64,000 nucleotides of DNA from Lunatimonas salinarum (GCF_017811155.1 NZ_JACVCV010000009.1:173133-237132), one strand, 5' to 3'. Positions 11,078-19,457 are shown, counted from the first letter of the stretch. Numbers and translations are program-made. The notes: generated by a model not told the origin, from the letters alone.

Positions 11078-11923
11078 ATGGCTATAACTGTCAGACAATT
11101 GTATCTCGCCGATAGGGAAAAATTATTGTCTTCCTATTCGAGGGAAGAGTCCGAAAGCCTGGTACGCTGGTTAATGGAGCATTACCTGGGGGTTTCTAGA
11201 AAGGACCTTCTCTCGGATAAGACGCTGCCCGAGCTGCCGCAAACCTATCGGTCGGCCATGGATCAGCTGATTGCCGGTAGACCGGTACAATATGTGCTGG
11301 GGGAAGCACCGTTTTATGGCAGAACGTTTCTGGTAAATGAAGCCGTGCTGATTCCTAGAAGAGAGACCGAGGAGTTGGTGTATGAGGTAGTGCAAGGCCA
11401 ACGCGCGCCGGGGCTGCGAATGTTGGACATCGGCACGGGCTCCGGCTGTATTCCGATCACCCTGGCCCTAGAGCTACTTGATTCGGAGGTCTATGCCGTT
11501 GATATTAGCCCAGAAGCCTTGGAACTAACCAAACGAAACGCCCAGCTTCACGGGGCAAAAGTAGGGTTTCAGCGCTTGGATATTCTAAAGGAGGCATTGC
11601 CATGGAAAGACCTTGACGTCATTATCAGTAATCCACCCTATGTAACTGAGCGGGAAAAGGATCAAATGAGCGGTCATGTCCTACTACATGAGCCCCATCT
11701 GGCACTGTTTGTGCCGGATCGTGACCCGCTGATGTTCTATCGGGAGATCGCTAAAAAAGCACTGGGTGCACTTAGGCCGGGTGGTGTGCTGTATGTAGAG
11801 ATCAACGAAGCGTTTGGCTTAGAGACGGTCAAACTGATGGAAGAGAATGGGTTTGTGAATGTGGTCCTAAAAAGGGATATGCAGGGGAAAGACCGCATGG
11901 TGATGGCCCAATTAGCCCTGTAA
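11078..11923 (+). CDS. prmC: Peptide chain release factor N5-glutamine methyltransferase
   Basis: The 281-residue protein methylates the GGQ glutamine of release factors RF1 and RF2. It has an N-terminal helical domain that would bind the release factor, then a Rossmann methyltransferase domain with motif I MLDIGTGSGC (about 115-124). The diagnostic NPPY motif (185-188, in ISNPPYVTERE) holds the target glutamine amide. ATG 11078 is preferred to an upstream in-frame TTG at 11075. It is the third gene of the operon starting at 10424. Its 3' end overlaps the convergent gene at 11912 by 12 bp. Confidence 0.95.
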   Translation: MAITVRQLYLADREKLLSSYSREESESLVRWLMEHYLGVSRKDLLSDKTLPELPQTYRSAMDQLIAGRPVQYVLGEAPFYGRTFLVNEAVLIPRRETEELVYEVVQGQRAPGLRMLDIGTGSGCIPITLALELLDSEVYAVDISPEALELTKRNAQLHGAKVGFQRLDILKEALPWKDLDVIISNPPYVTEREKDQMSGHVLLHEPHLALFVPDRDPLMFYREIAKKALGALRPGGVLYVEINEAFGLETVKLMEENGFVNVVLKRDMQGKDRMVMAQLAL

Positions 11924-12538
11924 ATTGCTACCGAAAAACTCCCCCACCCAAAATATCCCCGTGCTTTTGAAGTGGATAGTCCCCTCTTCGGTTTCCACAA
12001 AAGTAGCATGCTGGATTTGATGCACCGTATTTTCCCGTTCCGTTCCGACTTCCACAAAGCTGTTCTCCTGTCCATGCAGTTGGATACTGCCTCCAGGCAT
12101 CCATTTTTTAAATGCGGGATCTTTTACCGGAAAGTACCGAAGCGGACCATCAAAAATCACCAAATCCAGTTGCGGAAGAAAGGGCTCAAGGAGCGGAGTC
12201 TCCCGGTGGTCGTAGCCGATTATGTTGACGGCTTTTTGGCCGGATTGGATCAGGTATTCGAGCCCCGAGACCAATTGACTTCTTCCCTCCAAATTGATCA
12301 CTGTTAGGGGAAACTGGGCATCGGCGATTTCAGCGAAGGGCTGGTCTAATGGAGTCTGAGTAACTAGCGCATCAATTTTGATGCCTTGAGAGGCCAGATT
12401 TTCCAGAACCTCTAGTGTGGCGACCACTGTAGGTACCCACTCCAGCAACTCGCCGATCACCTCTGCGTGCAAGCTATCCACGGCAAGTATAAAAAGAGCG
12501 GGTTCTTGATTCTCTCGGACGAAATGGTGTGAAGACAT
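11912..12538 (-). CDS. Conserved protein of unknown function, possibly thiamine-pyrophosphokinase-like
   Basis: The 208-residue protein has no signal peptide and alternates beta strands and helices. The order ALFILAVDSLHAEVIGEL, VPTVVATLEVLENLASQGIKIDAL and LVSGLEYLIQSGQKAVNIIGY recalls the nucleotide-binding half of thiamine pyrophosphokinase. However, the canonical GDFDS motif is not present and I do not claim activity. ATG 12538 (MSSHHFVRE) is chosen over an upstream in-frame codon because TACCTTTG, a good -7 box, lies at 12573-12566 just upstream. It converges on prmC with a 12-bp overlap, and no hairpin terminator separates them. Confidence 0.7.
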   Translation of the reverse strand: MSSHHFVRENQEPALFILAVDSLHAEVIGELLEWVPTVVATLEVLENLASQGIKIDALVTQTPLDQPFAEIADAQFPLTVINLEGRSQLVSGLEYLIQSGQKAVNIIGYDHRETPLLEPFLPQLDLVIFDGPLRYFPVKDPAFKKWMPGGSIQLHGQENSFVEVGTERENTVHQIQHATFVETEEGTIHFKSTGIFWVGEFFGSNLQG

Positions 12539-12565
12539 GATCGAAACACTGCAAGTTGGAAATGG

Positions 12566-12573
12566 CAAAGGTA
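12566..12573 (-). promoter_or_regulatory. Candidate -7 box for the gene at 11912-12538
   Basis: TACCTTTG on the minus strand fits TAnnTTTG and would start transcription near 12561, about 23 bases before the chosen ATG. No clear -33 TTG was seen at the usual distance. Confidence 0.3.
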
Positions 12574-12741
12574 GCGATAGATTGGGCATTTATGCACTTT
12601 TGGGTTAGATAGCCCATTTTGCACCGTCTTTCTATGGAATTCTTCGGGGACTTTTTGCGAGAAGGTGTTTTATGCCTACTTTTAGGGCTATTAAATCGAT
12701 TGTTTTCACACGCATCTTTCGAGAGCAATATCCTGACAGTT

Positions 12742-13254
12742 ATGGCCATTTCCCAACCGATTAATTTCTCCAAGTGGATAGAAACAAATAGACACCTTCT
12801 GAAACCACCCATTGGAAACCAAGTCATGTACAAGGGAAATGATGACTTCATCGTCATGGTAGTCGGAGGGCCAAACTCCCGCAAGGACTTCCACTACAAC
12901 GAAGGCGAAGAGTTTTTTTACCAAGTAGAGGGAGATATTACGTTGAAGGTCGTAGACGAAGGAGAGGTGAAGGACGTCGTGATTAAAGAAGGCGAGATGT
13001 TTCTGCTGCCAGCTAGGGTACCTCATAGTCCAAGAAGGCCGGCGAATACCATAGGTTTGGTATTTGAGCGGTATCGTAGACCCGGAGAGAAAGATGGATT
13101 TATCTGGCATTGCGAGCAATGCGGCCAAAAACTGTACGAAGAATATCAGGTGGTAACCGATATCGTCAGTCAGCTGCCTCCCATCATGGAGCGATTTTGG
13201 AGTGATGCGGCGCATACCACCTGTAGTTCGTGTGGCACGGTGATGACTAAGTGA
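12742..13254 (+). CDS. nbaC: 3-hydroxyanthranilate 3,4-dioxygenase
   Basis: The 170-residue cupin opens the ring of 3-hydroxyanthranilate to aminocarboxymuconate semialdehyde, the precursor of quinolinate and NAD. The Fe(II) ligands are visible as His51 and Glu57 in DFHYNEGEEFFYQVEGD and a His in LPARVPHSPRRP. The C-terminus holds two CxxC pairs (WHCEQCGQ and TCSSCG), the structural metal site of bacterial enzymes. ATG 12742 (MAISQPINFSKWIE) fits the family; the frame stays open upstream to 12619 but that part looks unrelated. With kynU and kmo downstream, this gives three steps of tryptophan degradation. Confidence 0.95.
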   Translation: MAISQPINFSKWIETNRHLLKPPIGNQVMYKGNDDFIVMVVGGPNSRKDFHYNEGEEFFYQVEGDITLKVVDEGEVKDVVIKEGEMFLLPARVPHSPRRPANTIGLVFERYRRPGEKDGFIWHCEQCGQKLYEEYQVVTDIVSQLPPIMERFWSDAAHTTCSSCGTVMTK

Positions 13255-13273
13255 AGCTTTTGACAGGTGTCGC

Positions 13274-13302
13274 TTGCATATCTAATTTATTGGCTATATT
13301 TA
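13274..13302 (+). promoter_or_regulatory. Candidate promoter upstream of the 13.3-13.5 kb leader
   Basis: TTG (13274-13276), an 18-base spacer and TATATTTA (13295-13302) match the Bacteroidota consensus except for the last base. Transcription from near 13307 would produce an about 220-base leader before the 40-codon ORF at 13529. Confidence 0.35.
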
Positions 13303-13528
13303 CAGAAATCAGTGTATTAGTATGGAAAAGGGAAATTTCACAGGTGATTTTTCAGTGACATGCTCAGCGGAAAAGCGTCGCACCGCCCGTTATTTTTGGC
13401 ACAATAGGGCTTTTGTAGCCTAGTCCCCTGCTGCAAGGGATGGCAGGGGAAGCGTACCCGAGTGGAATACGGATCCGTGTATAATCCTACGTTGGCTTTT
13501 TCGGAATTCGAACCAAATAGATTACATT
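13303..13528 (+). other. Potentially structured leader region
   Basis: The region between nbaC and the 40-codon ORF contains a 7-bp stem (CCCCTGC at 13425-13431 with GCAGGGG at 13443-13449) and a 10-base palindrome ACGGATCCGT just downstream. It also holds a 33-codon ORF (13322-13423) ending right before the first stem. I do not recognise a known riboswitch class. It may be an untranslated leader, a leader-peptide arrangement or a small RNA. Confidence 0.3.
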
Positions 13529-13651
13529 ATGCCATCAGATAGTGTGTTAGTTAGTCTTAGGCAAAACTACCTGTCGGAAGTAGCCGAATCAGATGAAAAA
13601 CCTACTATGCAAAAGGGAATTTGGTGGCTAGGAAAACCAGAAAAGAGATGA
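13529..13651 (+). CDS. 40-residue small protein, translationally coupled to the next gene
   Basis: The frame from ATG 13529 encodes 40 residues (starting MPSDSVLVSLRQNYLSEV and ending WWLGKPEKR). It has no membrane segment and a likely helix in the first half. Its TGA stop overlaps the ATG of the following gene as ATGA (13648-13651), which is typical of coupled translation and is the main argument that it is real. Its function is unknown. It could be a small partner of the receptor-like membrane protein or only a coupling leader. Confidence 0.5.
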   Translation: MPSDSVLVSLRQNYLSEVAESDEKPTMQKGIWWLGKPEKR

Positions 13652-14277
13652 AGTGGGTTTATAGTATCAAAAATAAAATGATGGCGGCGACGTGCTTGGC
13701 TTTGGTGCTCATGTTGGTGCTTATGAATAATTTTTCAGAACGTGAAAACACGCTGAAAGTCAATAAGGCCATCCATTCCATTTATGACGATCGATTGATT
13801 GCGGAAGGCTGTATCTTTCATTACCTAAACCATTCCCATCAGATCATCGAAGCAATTGATGAAGTCGGTGTCAGTGTCCGGGAGAAAAGGCAGGCAGTGG
13901 ATGAACGGCTTCGACAGGTACGCGGGATCCACGAAGACTTTTTGCAGACAACCTTTACTGATCTGGAGTCGGTGGATTTCGATGCGCTGACAGCACTTTA
14001 TGCCGATATGGAACAGGCATCGGCCCAGGGTAACTTGATTCAGGTAAGGATATCAGCGAAAGAAACAATAGGATTGTTGGAAGCCCTTTCTGATATCCAA
14101 CTCGCAGAGGCCGAGAGTCAAATCCGCGAGATTAACCGCATCAACAGTTCAACTATCCTGCATTCGTATATGGAGGTGGCGGTATTAATTGTGATAGCCG
14201 TGTTTATCCAAGCGTTGGTATTGGCTTCCAAATCACTAAAAGAGGAAGTAATCAAGTCGGACCCTAGCCTAAATTAG
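13648..14277 (+). CDS. Four-helix-bundle receptor-like membrane protein without output domain
   Basis: The 209-residue protein has a first membrane helix at about 12-28 (ATCLALVLMLVLMNNF), a helical charged periplasmic part of about 145 residues, a second membrane helix near 178-198 (VAVLIVIAVFIQALVLA) and a tail of only about 12 residues. This layout matches the ligand-binding four-helix bundle of chemoreceptors (4HB_MCP), but HAMP and signalling domains are absent. I chose ATG 13648, which overlaps the preceding stop as ATGA; the longer frame from 13621 begins with TTG. It sits between nbaC and kynU on the same strand. Sensing of an aromatic compound is possible but is only inferred from position. 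Confidence 0.72.
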   Translation: MKWVYSIKNKMMAATCLALVLMLVLMNNFSERENTLKVNKAIHSIYDDRLIAEGCIFHYLNHSHQIIEAIDEVGVSVREKRQAVDERLRQVRGIHEDFLQTTFTDLESVDFDALTALYADMEQASAQGNLIQVRISAKETIGLLEALSDIQLAEAESQIREINRINSSTILHSYMEVAVLIVIAVFIQALVLASKSLKEEVIKSDPSLN

Positions 14278-14473
14278 CTAAGAGACCGGAGATTAGGCCA
14301 CACCGTACTGCAACCGTTTCTCGCTGGTTTGTTTTGGTAAGGTGGTCATAAATCTGTCGAAGATCATCGAGCAAGCAGCCGATAAAATCGGAGCAGGCCG
14401 TATTTCAATCGGCACTTCTCCTTATATTTGTCCTGCACGACCACCATTAGAAAAAAGCCCATACCCTGACTAC

Positions 14474-15760
14474 ATGTCTTTAAAAGCCTTTCAGTACGCC
14501 GAGTCTTTTGCGTTGCAAATGGATGGGCAAGATCCGTTAAGGGGATTTAGGGATTGTTTTTTTATTCCCGAGCAAAACGGCAAGCCGGTGGTTTACCTGT
14601 GTGGAAATTCGCTTGGGTTGCAGCCCAAGCAGGTGGGAGAATACATCCAAAAAGAGCTCGACACATGGGCTCACCTTGGAGTGGAGGGACACTTTCAGGG
14701 GGAAAATCCCTGGGTATATTACCGCAAACGATCCAAACATACTTTGGCTTCCCTTTTGGGAGCCTGCGAAGAGGAAGTGGTTGCCATGAATCAGCTGAGT
14801 ACAAACCTTCATCTGCTCATGGTTTCTTTTTATCGGCCGCAGCCTGGCAGGTATAAAATTCTAACCGAATCAGGGGCATTTCCTTCCGACCAATACATTT
14901 TCGAATCTCAGACTAGGTTTCATGGATATGACCCACATGACGCCATCTTGGAGGTCGCCCCAAGGCCCGGTGAGCACATCCTGGAGACTAGCGACATTTT
15001 GGATGCGTTAGACCGACATTCCTCCGAACTGGCACTTGTGGTGATGTCAGGAGTACAATATTACACTGGTCAGCGTTTCGATATGCGACATATCGCAGCA
15101 GCGGCCCGCCAAAAGGGTATTCCTGTGGGTTTTGATCTGGCCCATGCCGTAGGCAATGTACCCCTTTCCTTACATGATTGGGGGGTAGATTTCGCTACCT
15201 GGTGCAGCTATAAGTATTTGAATTCCGGTCCTGGCAATGTATCCGGAGTGTTTGTACATCAACGTCACGCAAAGTCGTTTGACTTGCCCCGATTTGCAGG
15301 CTGGTGGGGATACGACGAATTGACGCGTTTTGAAATGAAAAAGGGCTTTAAACCCATGCCGGGAGCGGACGGATGGTTGCTGTCAAATGACAACGTTTTA
15401 GGGCTCGCCGCACTTCAAGCGTCACTGGATTTGTTCTTAGAGGCCGGTTTAGAAAATTTAACCAAAAAAAGTGAACAATTAACCGGGTATTTGGAGTTTT
15501 TATTACATCAAGTGACCAACGGTAAAAACATCCTAGAAGTGATCACCCCCAAAGATCCTGCCTCCCGAGGAGCGCAATTATCGGTGTTCGTTCACAAAGG
15601 AGGAAAGGGGCTCTATGACAAGATTTCGGCATCTGGAATAGTTTGCGATTGGAGAAATCCAAATGTTATCCGAATTGCGCCCGCCCCTTTGTATAATAGT
15701 TACGAAGACATTTATAAATTTGCAGTTGCTTTGGATCGTGCGCTTGCCGCCTCCGATTGA
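14474..15760 (+). CDS. kynU: Kynureninase
   Basis: The 428-residue PLP enzyme cleaves kynurenine or 3-hydroxykynurenine to (3-hydroxy)anthranilate and alanine. It shows the family N-terminus (DPLRGFRDCFFIP, then YLCGNSLGLQP), GVEGHFQGENPW, and the PLP site: Asp in FDLAHAVGN and Lys247 in TWCSYKYLNSG. The C-terminal segment SGIVCDWRNPNVIRIAPAPLYN is also typical. ATG 14474 (MSLKAFQYA) is preferred to the frame start at 14342, which adds 44 residues unlike the family. kmo follows after 49 bp, so the two are co-transcribed. Confidence 0.97.
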   Translation: MSLKAFQYAESFALQMDGQDPLRGFRDCFFIPEQNGKPVVYLCGNSLGLQPKQVGEYIQKELDTWAHLGVEGHFQGENPWVYYRKRSKHTLASLLGACEEEVVAMNQLSTNLHLLMVSFYRPQPGRYKILTESGAFPSDQYIFESQTRFHGYDPHDAILEVAPRPGEHILETSDILDALDRHSSELALVVMSGVQYYTGQRFDMRHIAAAARQKGIPVGFDLAHAVGNVPLSLHDWGVDFATWCSYKYLNSGPGNVSGVFVHQRHAKSFDLPRFAGWWGYDELTRFEMKKGFKPMPGADGWLLSNDNVLGLAALQASLDLFLEAGLENLTKKSEQLTGYLEFLLHQVTNGKNILEVITPKDPASRGAQLSVFVHKGGKGLYDKISASGIVCDWRNPNVIRIAPAPLYNSYEDIYKFAVALDRALAASD

Positions 15761-15809
15761 GCAAATGCTAACAGATACACTACCACACCATTCACGAAAT
15801 TACCATCTC

Positions 15810-17162
15810 ATGAGTCAACATATCAGTATCCTGGGTGCAGGATTAATTGGATCTCTAATGGGTGTTTACCTAAAAAAGAGAGGCCTGGACGTACACATAT
15901 ATGATAAGAGGGCGGATTGGCGTACCCAAGTATCCAACACAGAAGGTAGGTCTATTAACATGGCTATTAGCCATCGGGGCTGGAAAGCCCTCGAAAAAGC
16001 AGGTCTAAAAGAAAAAGTGGAGGCCCATACCATCCCGATGTACGGCAGGAGAATACACGATGAACATGGGACCACCTATTTTCAACCCTACGGTAAGCAG
16101 AACGAGGCCATTTACTCCATTTCCAGGAATATCCTGAACAGCGTGCTGTTGGATGAGGCGGAGAAGGCTGGCGTTGAAATGCACTTTGAGCACAAAGTAG
16201 AACACGTAGATGTAGCTGAGAATAAGGTTTATTTTTCGATCCCTGATGGAAAGGCTAAAGCAGGTGAAAGCTCGGTGATTATAGGTGCTGACGGAGCGTA
16301 TTCTTCTTTGCGAAGTGCCATGCAGAAGCAAATGCGTTTTAATTATCGTCAGGAATACATTAGCCACGGCTACAAAGAATTAAGCATTCCCCCTACCACG
16401 GACGGGGCCTATGCGATGGACCCCAATGCGCTTCATATTTGGCCTAGGGGAAATTTCATGCTGATTGCCCTGCCCAATAAAGACAAATCCTTTACCTGTA
16501 CCCTGTTTCTCCCCTTTGAAGACGAAAAGGTGTCCTTCGATAAACTTAGGGACAAACAGGATGTGGAGGTCTTTTTCAAGACGTATTTTAACGATGCGTA
16601 CCAGTTAATGCCTACCTTGCTAACAGACTTTTGCAATAACCAAACGTCGGCGCTGATCAATATCGAGTGTTACCCTTGGACAGTCAACCACTGCCTGCTG
16701 ATAGGTGATGCCGCACATGCGATTGTGCCATTTTACGGACAAGGGATGAATAGTGGTTTCGAAGATTGTTTTATTTTGGACGGATTGATTGAGAAGTATG
16801 GGACATTCTCTTGGGATCTTGTGTTCGAAAAATTCCAGAAGAACCGGAAGCCGGACACGGATGCCATTTGCAAGCTTGCCATGGATAACTTTCGGGAGAT
16901 GTGTGACCGTGTTGCGGATCCACGATTTCTTATCCGAAAGAAAATTGAAGCCAAGCTACACGAGCTGTTCCCTTACGAATGGGTACCTCTATACAGCATG
17001 GTTACTTTCACAGACATCAAGTATTCGGAAGCCTACGCAGTAGGAAAATTGCAGGAAGCGGTATTGGATAAAGTTATGAGAGATCCCTTTATCGCTCAAA
17101 AGTGGGAAAACTTGGATTACCACGCCATTTTGGACAACGTAGAAACCTCCAAGGCTGTTTAG
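15810..17162 (+). CDS. kmo: Kynurenine 3-monooxygenase
   Basis: The 450-residue flavoprotein hydroxylates kynurenine to 3-hydroxykynurenine with NADPH and oxygen. The FAD-binding motif is at the N-terminus (ISILGAGLIGSLMGVYL). The second FAD motif appears as LLIGDAAHAIVPFYGQGMNSGFEDC, with the GDAAH and GQGMN elements of the KMO family. Near the C-terminus there is no strong membrane anchor. ATG 15810 (MSQHISILG) places the FAD motif at the normal position; the frame is open back into kynU but that part is a shadow. With kynU and nbaC it converts kynurenine toward quinolinate. No tryptophan dioxygenase or kynurenine formamidase gene is recognised in this window. Confidence 0.96.
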   Translation: MSQHISILGAGLIGSLMGVYLKKRGLDVHIYDKRADWRTQVSNTEGRSINMAISHRGWKALEKAGLKEKVEAHTIPMYGRRIHDEHGTTYFQPYGKQNEAIYSISRNILNSVLLDEAEKAGVEMHFEHKVEHVDVAENKVYFSIPDGKAKAGESSVIIGADGAYSSLRSAMQKQMRFNYRQEYISHGYKELSIPPTTDGAYAMDPNALHIWPRGNFMLIALPNKDKSFTCTLFLPFEDEKVSFDKLRDKQDVEVFFKTYFNDAYQLMPTLLTDFCNNQTSALINIECYPWTVNHCLLIGDAAHAIVPFYGQGMNSGFEDCFILDGLIEKYGTFSWDLVFEKFQKNRKPDTDAICKLAMDNFREMCDRVADPRFLIRKKIEAKLHELFPYEWVPLYSMVTFTDIKYSEAYAVGKLQEAVLDKVMRDPFIAQKWENLDYHAILDNVETSKAV

Positions 17163-17193
17163 TTTCCACTGTACACAACTTAGTCGAATTGCC

Positions 17194-17232
17194 TAGGCCA
17201 CCTCAAAGCGTTTTGGGATGGCCTATTTTTTT
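17194..17232 (+). terminator. Rho-independent terminator after kmo
   Basis: An inverted repeat (TAGGCCA pairing with TGGCCTA, extended inward by CTCAAA with TTTGGG) ends in a run of T at 17225-17232. It lies about 30 bp after the kmo stop and also separates it from the convergent gene at 17239. Confidence 0.8.
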
Positions 17233-17238
17233 CATTGT

Positions 17239-18159
17239 CTATTCGGGATAGAGCGCTTGTTTCCATCGCCATTCAAAGCCCTTGTTCCCTTGTAGTCCGC
17301 CGGAGTGGATCATAAGCAAGCGGCTGCCAGGACGAAAATAGTCCTTTTCCAGTAGGTCTAAGATACCCATGACCATCTTGCCGGTGTAGATAGGGTCTAG
17401 CGGTATCCCCGTTGTTCTGAAAAAACTCCGCATCAATTCTAACAATGCGGCACTGTGCTTGGCATAGCCCCCACAGTGGTAATGGGTAAAGATTTCCCAG
17501 TCAGCCGCAGGATTGAGTGAATGGTTCCGTAGCAATTCTTCGAAATCTGTTTGGACAAAGTCTCCTTTCAGAGCCGAAAATCCCAGAATATGCTGATGAG
17601 CGTTGGCTGATGCAAGTATCCCCGCCATGGTTCCTCCGGTGCCCAGCGAGGTACATATCGTATCGAAGGCACGGTCAGATTCGTCCAATATTTCTTGACA
17701 GCCCCTGATTGCAAGGCTGTTGGTACCCCCTTCGGGGATTAGGTAGCAATTGCCGAATTGCTCCCGTAGCATCTCAATTACCTGAGGGCTTGATTTATTT
17801 CGGTAGGTGTTGCGCTCCATGGGGAAAAGAATCATGCCCATGTCGCTAGCAGCTTGCAGTGTTGGGTTGAGCGGGGTGCTTATTTCCCCACGGATACACC
17901 CTATGATCTCCATTTTAGCCAAATGCGCCGCCGCCGCAGCACTGTAGATATGGTTTGAAAAGGCCCCCCCAAAGGTAAGCAAGCGCTTAGTGCCTTCTCT
18001 TTGGGCATGCAGCATGTTGTATTTTAACTTGTAATATTTGTTTCCCGAAAGCAGCGGGTGAACCAAGTCTAGGCGTTTGACAAACCAATCAACTTTTTTG
18101 GTTTCTAAGATCGGAAGGACTACCCGTTGCAGGGGAGCTGTTAAAGGATGAGGGAACAT
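17239..18159 (-). CDS. PLP-dependent D-cysteine desulfhydrase / ACC-deaminase family protein
   Basis: The 306-residue protein belongs to the fold-type II PLP family. The lysine motif LLSGNKYYKLKYN carries the likely PLP lysine near residue 44. TFGGAFSNHIYSAAAAA is the substrate-binding loop, EGGTNSLAIRG and SLGTGGTMAG bind the phosphate, and IHSGGLQGNKGF is near the end. Such proteins act as D-cysteine desulfhydrase or 1-aminocyclopropane-1-carboxylate deaminase, and the sequence does not settle which. ATG 18159 is used; the frame opens at a TTG a few codons earlier. It converges with kmo across a terminator. Confidence 0.88.
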   Translation of the reverse strand: MFPHPLTAPLQRVVLPILETKKVDWFVKRLDLVHPLLSGNKYYKLKYNMLHAQREGTKRLLTFGGAFSNHIYSAAAAAHLAKMEIIGCIRGEISTPLNPTLQAASDMGMILFPMERNTYRNKSSPQVIEMLREQFGNCYLIPEGGTNSLAIRGCQEILDESDRAFDTICTSLGTGGTMAGILASANAHQHILGFSALKGDFVQTDFEELLRNHSLNPAADWEIFTHYHCGGYAKHSAALLELMRSFFRTTGIPLDPIYTGKMVMGILDLLEKDYFRPGSRLLMIHSGGLQGNKGFEWRWKQALYPE

Positions 18160-18177
18160 ACTCCGTGATTTAATCAC

Positions 18178-18185
18178 CAAAAGTA
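18178..18185 (-). promoter_or_regulatory. Candidate -7 box for the PLP enzyme gene
   Basis: TACTTTTG on the minus strand fits TAnnTTTG and would give an about 14-base leader before ATG 18159. The divergent pseudouridine-synthase box lies 24 bp away at 18209-18216. Confidence 0.3.
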
Positions 18186-18208
18186 GGATTTTCTACCCAT
18201 GTATGGTT

Positions 18209-18216
18209 TAGATTTG
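18209..18216 (+). promoter_or_regulatory. TAnnTTTG box four bases before the start codon of the RluA-family gene
   Basis: TAGATTTG fits the -7 consensus. The ATG is at 18221, so the predicted transcript would be leaderless or nearly so. The -33 region has only TTTT at about the right distance. Confidence 0.3.
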
Positions 18217-18220
18217 CGAG

Positions 18221-19264
18221 ATGGTAACAGATTTGCAAGGTGAAGATGATTATTCAGAGGAGGACGATTCCGAAGTTAGCCACTTTGAGCTGAGGGTGGA
18301 TAAGGGACAAGAGATGGTGCGTATCGACCGCTTTTTGACGGATAAGACGGCCAATTTTAGTCGAAGTAAGGTACAGCAAGCGATCGAAAACGACGTGGTC
18401 AGGGTGAATGGACTTGCAGTCAAGTCAAACTATAAGGTAAAACCTGGAGACCTGATTACTTATTGGCTTGCCAAGACTCCCCGTCCCACCGATGTGGTTC
18501 CGGAGCCCATTCCCTTGGATATTATATACGAAGACGATCACCTCTTGGTGGTAAACAAGCCAGCGGGGATGGTGGTCCATCCTGCGCATGGTAATTGGAC
18601 CGGTACATTGGTCAATGGCTTGGCGTATTATTTCAATCAACTACCCGAGCTGCCGGGAAATTCTGGAAGGCCGGGCTTGGTACACCGAATAGACAAAGAT
18701 ACCAGCGGCCTGCTAGTGGTCGCCAAATCTGAAAAAGCCATGACCCACCTCGCAGAGCAATTTTTTGTGCACAGTATAGAACGTACCTACTTGGCCCTCG
18801 CATGGGGAGAACCCGTAGAGGATCAGGGAACCGTCGATGTGCCCATTGGCCGCAGTGCCAAGGATCGCAAGGTGATGGACGCGTTTCCCGAAGGAACCTA
18901 CGGAAAGCGCGCCGTCACTCATTGGCAAGTGCTCAAGCGGCTTCGGTATGTGAGTTTGCTTTCCTGTCGCTTGGAAACGGGCCGTACCCATCAGATCCGC
19001 ATCCATATGAAATATGCCGGCCATCCCCTCTTCAACGATGCGGCGTATGGCGGAGATAAAATCCGGAAAGGCACCCAGTTTTCCAAATACAAAACCTTTG
19101 TACAAAACTGCTTCAAGATACTTCCCCGGCAGGCTCTTCACGCAAAGTCCTTGGGTTTTGTACACCCTATTAGTGGCAAAAAAATGTATTTTGAGACGCC
19201 TCTGCCGCAGGATATGGAAGACGTAATCCATAAATGGGAAGAATATGTCAACCAAATGCCCTAA
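18221..19264 (+). CDS. RluA/RluD-family 23S rRNA pseudouridine synthase
   Basis: The 347-residue protein has an acidic N-terminal extension, an S4 RNA-binding domain (about 32-80, MVRIDRFLTDKTANFSRSKV) and the RluA catalytic domain. The signature HRIDKDTSGLLVVAKS holds the catalytic Asp158. Downstream are RTYLALAWG, RTHQIRIHM and HALHAKSLGF-like segments (seen as QALHAKSLGF). RluD modifies helix 69 of 23S rRNA and is the most likely match for an S4-containing member, but other RluA enzymes are possible. It has its own strand context, with a divergent PLP enzyme upstream. Confidence 0.93.
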   Translation: MVTDLQGEDDYSEEDDSEVSHFELRVDKGQEMVRIDRFLTDKTANFSRSKVQQAIENDVVRVNGLAVKSNYKVKPGDLITYWLAKTPRPTDVVPEPIPLDIIYEDDHLLVVNKPAGMVVHPAHGNWTGTLVNGLAYYFNQLPELPGNSGRPGLVHRIDKDTSGLLVVAKSEKAMTHLAEQFFVHSIERTYLALAWGEPVEDQGTVDVPIGRSAKDRKVMDAFPEGTYGKRAVTHWQVLKRLRYVSLLSCRLETGRTHQIRIHMKYAGHPLFNDAAYGGDKIRKGTQFSKYKTFVQNCFKILPRQALHAKSLGFVHPISGKKMYFETPLPQDMEDVIHKWEEYVNQMP

Positions 19265-19388
19265 TTAGGCTTTAGGAAATTAATAAAAATCCTAGCCATA
19301 CTTTATGTGGTTTTGCTTAATGAGTATGTAAAAGCCCACCTTTTTAAAAATAATGTAAAAAAACATCTTTTTTGATCAATTAATTTTC

Positions 19389-19414
19389 TTGAAACGATGG
19401 TTTTATTAGATTTG
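19389..19414 (+). promoter_or_regulatory. Candidate promoter of the tRNA-like RNA
   Basis: TTG (19389-19391), a 15-base spacer and TAGATTTG (19407-19414) match the Bacteroidota promoter pattern. The predicted start near 19419 lies about 40 bases before the cloverleaf, a normal precursor leader. Confidence 0.45.
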
Positions 19415-19457
19415 TTGCAACAAAAGCAAACAAGCTGACTGTTGTCAAACACTACAC

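Noticed and set aside
11912..12538. Firm call as thiamine pyrophosphokinase
   Set aside because: The fold order is suggestive but the GDFDS and substrate-binding motifs of the family are not visible, so I keep it as an unknown protein.
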